A DNA stretch of 64,000 bases from NCBI GenBank assembly GCA_002708905.1, contig PAPM01000023.1, positions 225,083 through 289,082 of the forward strand, in the 5' to 3' direction. Positions 62,671-64,000 of the stretch are shown here, piece by piece (position 1 is the stretch's first letter; each line of letters opens with the position of its first letter). The position numbers and the translations under genes are program-made. This stretch comes from Pseudomonadales bacterium. Its GTDB lineage: Bacteria; Pseudomonadota; Gammaproteobacteria; Pseudomonadales; Ketobacteraceae. The notes under the pieces are model-generated. The model saw nothing but the letters and a program-made list of their open reading frames with translations, did not search any database and was not told the DNA's origin.

Positions 62671-62898
62671 GCACTCCTATGTTTTTTCTTGATGGTGCCT
62701 TTGTAATACACTGAGCTCATATCAACGCTTGCGTCTTTCGTCACCTCCGCATCGCACACACGAGAGGTTAGCCCCCCCCAAAGTTCTCGCTTCTGCCGGG
62801 AAATAGCCCGTCACAAACGCCTGAGCGTTCTCAATCGAATCAAATGCATAGAACTCACTAACGGAGTTGTTTTCAATCGCTTCCATATTTGGCTCCAT
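62667..62898 (-). pseudogene. YdhR-like gene remnant, inverted partial duplicate
   Basis: The minus strand encodes MEAIENNSVSEFYAFDSIENAQAFVTGYFPAEART (62898 downward, read in parts), clearly the middle of a YdhR-like repeat, matching the intact gene at 63275. Across an 8-G run (62772-62779) the frame breaks; removing one G restores a match to the rest (LTSRVCDAEVTKDAS...VDMSSVYYKG). The expected N-terminal part is absent. A 32-base segment (62822-62853) is identical to 63428-63459 in opposite orientation, so the duplication looks recent. Probably non-functional. Confidence 0.75.
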
Positions 62899-63191
62899 AT
62901 ATTTGACTGCATGTAAATGGCGACGCGGCGTAGCTAGCGATCTATACCTTTAAGATATTGGCAGCCCCTTCAACCAGTTAACCCACCGCTTATAACAAAT
63001 GGTTTGGCCTGCACGTTTCTGACTATAACTCCCTGGCTGGCAACGACGTCATTTAGAGAAAAACCAATGTCAGTTTCTTGCAGCTGACACAAACGGTAAC
63101 CTGAAATCGATCCAAGATTTTCTTTTCCAAAACACGCCCCAGCCATCATAGAAAGTGTTGACAATCTATGAGATCCAACTTAGATTTATCC

Positions 63192-63213
63192 ATAGATAGC
63201 GTTTACTATCTAT
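63192..63213. promoter_or_regulatory. Regulon operator 4 (YdhR-like gene)
   Basis: Perfect 8-bp arms ATAGATAG (63192-63199) and CTATCTAT (63206-63213), 6-base centre; core GATAGCGTTTACTATC. Same arms as operator 3. Lies 61 bases upstream of the YdhR-like start. Apart from a possible degenerate half-site near 62935-62946, the rest of the gap 62899-63274 shows nothing. Confidence 0.75.
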
Positions 63214-63274
63214 ATATCATAAACCTCCAGATGTGCTTCGCTATCAACATAACGTCAACTACGAGGAAAAGAAC

Positions 63275-63919
63275 ATGAGCATCAAGGCCTTTGTATATAC
63301 CGAGCTACAGATTTCACTTCCATTTGACCAGGCCCCTTGGCGTGATCTAAACCCCGTTCTCTTGGAACAACCAGGCTTTATTAATAAAACTTGGCTTTCC
63401 GGTGTGGTGAACAACTCCGTTGGTGGGTTCTATGCATTTGATTCGATTGAGAACGCTCAAAAGTTTGTGACCAGTTACTTTCCGGATGAGGTCAGAAATT
63501 TCAACGTCGCCCAGACTACGCGCATTTTTGATGCAACGGTGGTTGAGGAAGCCAGCAGGGACATGAACTCTGTTCATTTCGGTGCCACTCTGGACATGAA
63601 ACCAGGCGCATTCGTCTATACCGAAGTACAACTCAGTGTTCCGTTTGATCAAGCGCCTTGGCGTGAACTGAACCCAACCCTCAAGAAGCAACCTGGTATA
63701 CTCGCCAAAACCTGGCTGAGTGGGTTACATACCAACACTCCCGGCGGACTTTATGCATTCGACACGATTGAAAATGCCACCGCGTTTGCTGTGAACTATT
63801 TTCCAACCGAGGCAGCTAATCTTAATGCTGCATTCACCACCAGAATCTTTGATGGCTCTGTGGTTGAAGAGGCAAGCTTACAACTTAATTCGCCTTTTTA
63901 CTTATACCTGAATCCGTGA
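63275..63919 (+). CDS. Tandem-duplicated YdhR-like monooxygenase-fold protein
   Basis: A 214-aa protein made of two similar halves (about 4-103 and 111-210). Each has FVYTExQxSxPFDQAPWRxLNP, TWLSG, GGxYAFDxIENA and TTRIFDxxVVEEAS. The pattern fits the YdhR family, ferredoxin-like-fold proteins whose members bind small aromatic or quinone-like ligands; enzymatic activity is unproven. Single-domain relatives are ~100 aa and act as dimers, so this gene would make a built-in dimer. The ATG at 63275 follows GAGGA; a longer frame to 63233 is less likely. Preceded by operator 4. Confidence 0.85.
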   Translation: MSIKAFVYTELQISLPFDQAPWRDLNPVLLEQPGFINKTWLSGVVNNSVGGFYAFDSIENAQKFVTSYFPDEVRNFNVAQTTRIFDATVVEEASRDMNSVHFGATLDMKPGAFVYTEVQLSVPFDQAPWRELNPTLKKQPGILAKTWLSGLHTNTPGGLYAFDTIENATAFAVNYFPTEAANLNAAFTTRIFDGSVVEEASLQLNSPFYLYLNP

Positions 63920-64000
63920 AGCCGGCGCCGACACTTTCCCTATCACCGCCAGCGAGCACTTTTTGATCATTCGCCCCGTGCAAGTTGGCTTTCGCAAGCC

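Noticed and set aside
1..64000. CRISPR array, tRNA, rRNA, transposase, integron or prophage
   Set aside because: No regularly spaced repeats, cloverleaf-like genes or mobile-element proteins were recognised on either strand.

Overview
The window looks like chromosomal DNA of a Gram-negative, probably marine or hydrocarbon-associated gammaproteobacterium. This is inferred from gene content: a FadL-type outer-membrane channel, lipoproteins, Tat-exported redox enzymes, several c-type cytochromes, an exosortase, and many lipid- and steroid-type oxidoreductases. No rRNA, tRNA, CRISPR array, transposase or phage gene was seen. All statements come from reading the sequence; no database search was run.

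Left region (1-14.8 kb). A hydrolase and an AraC regulator precede operon A: an AveC-like membrane protein, a NorQ/CbbQ-type AAA ATPase and a NorD-type VWA protein. A divergent P450/SDR pair follows, then TetR and AraC regulators. Operon B then carries a 32-aa membrane peptide, a second VWA/AAA pair in reverse order, a 44-aa membrane peptide and two unrecognised membrane proteins, followed by a TetR paralog. No NorB/NorC or Rubisco genes are present, so the clients of these two chaperone pairs are unknown. I consider this the best candidate for an undescribed system.

Middle region (14.8-45.5 kb). A lipid module holds a fatty acyl-AMP ligase fused to an ACP, XdhC, a ketoacyl synthase III homolog, a PAPS-type sulfotransferase and two arylsulfotransferase-like lipoproteins. 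Next come exported c-type heme proteins, a subtilase with a PKD domain and a two-subunit molybdenum hydroxylase. An MpaB-type oxygenase, a phytoene-desaturase-like flavoprotein and a frameshifted FadL channel appear to form one operon. A UbiB-like kinase, regulators and a Tat-exported cholesterol-oxidase-like enzyme follow.

Right region (45.7-64 kb). A fused exosortase/CPBP protease (XrtE type) sits beside its apparent single VPEID-CTERM substrate. A probable biosynthetic or catabolic locus follows: flavin reductase, flavin-dependent halogenase-like enzyme, TSUP permease and heme-oxygenase-like diiron enzyme in one operon; class II aldolase, MFS transporter, acyl-CoA ligase, HbpS/GlcG-like protein and a beta-propeller/diheme cytochrome in a second; plus an exported beta-propeller protein, a glyoxalase-like protein, a TetR regulator and a duplicated YdhR-like protein. 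Four near-identical palindromes (consensus GATARYGWTNRYTATC) lie upstream of four transcription units here and tie them into one apparent regulon, probably controlled by the TetR protein at 62074-62670.
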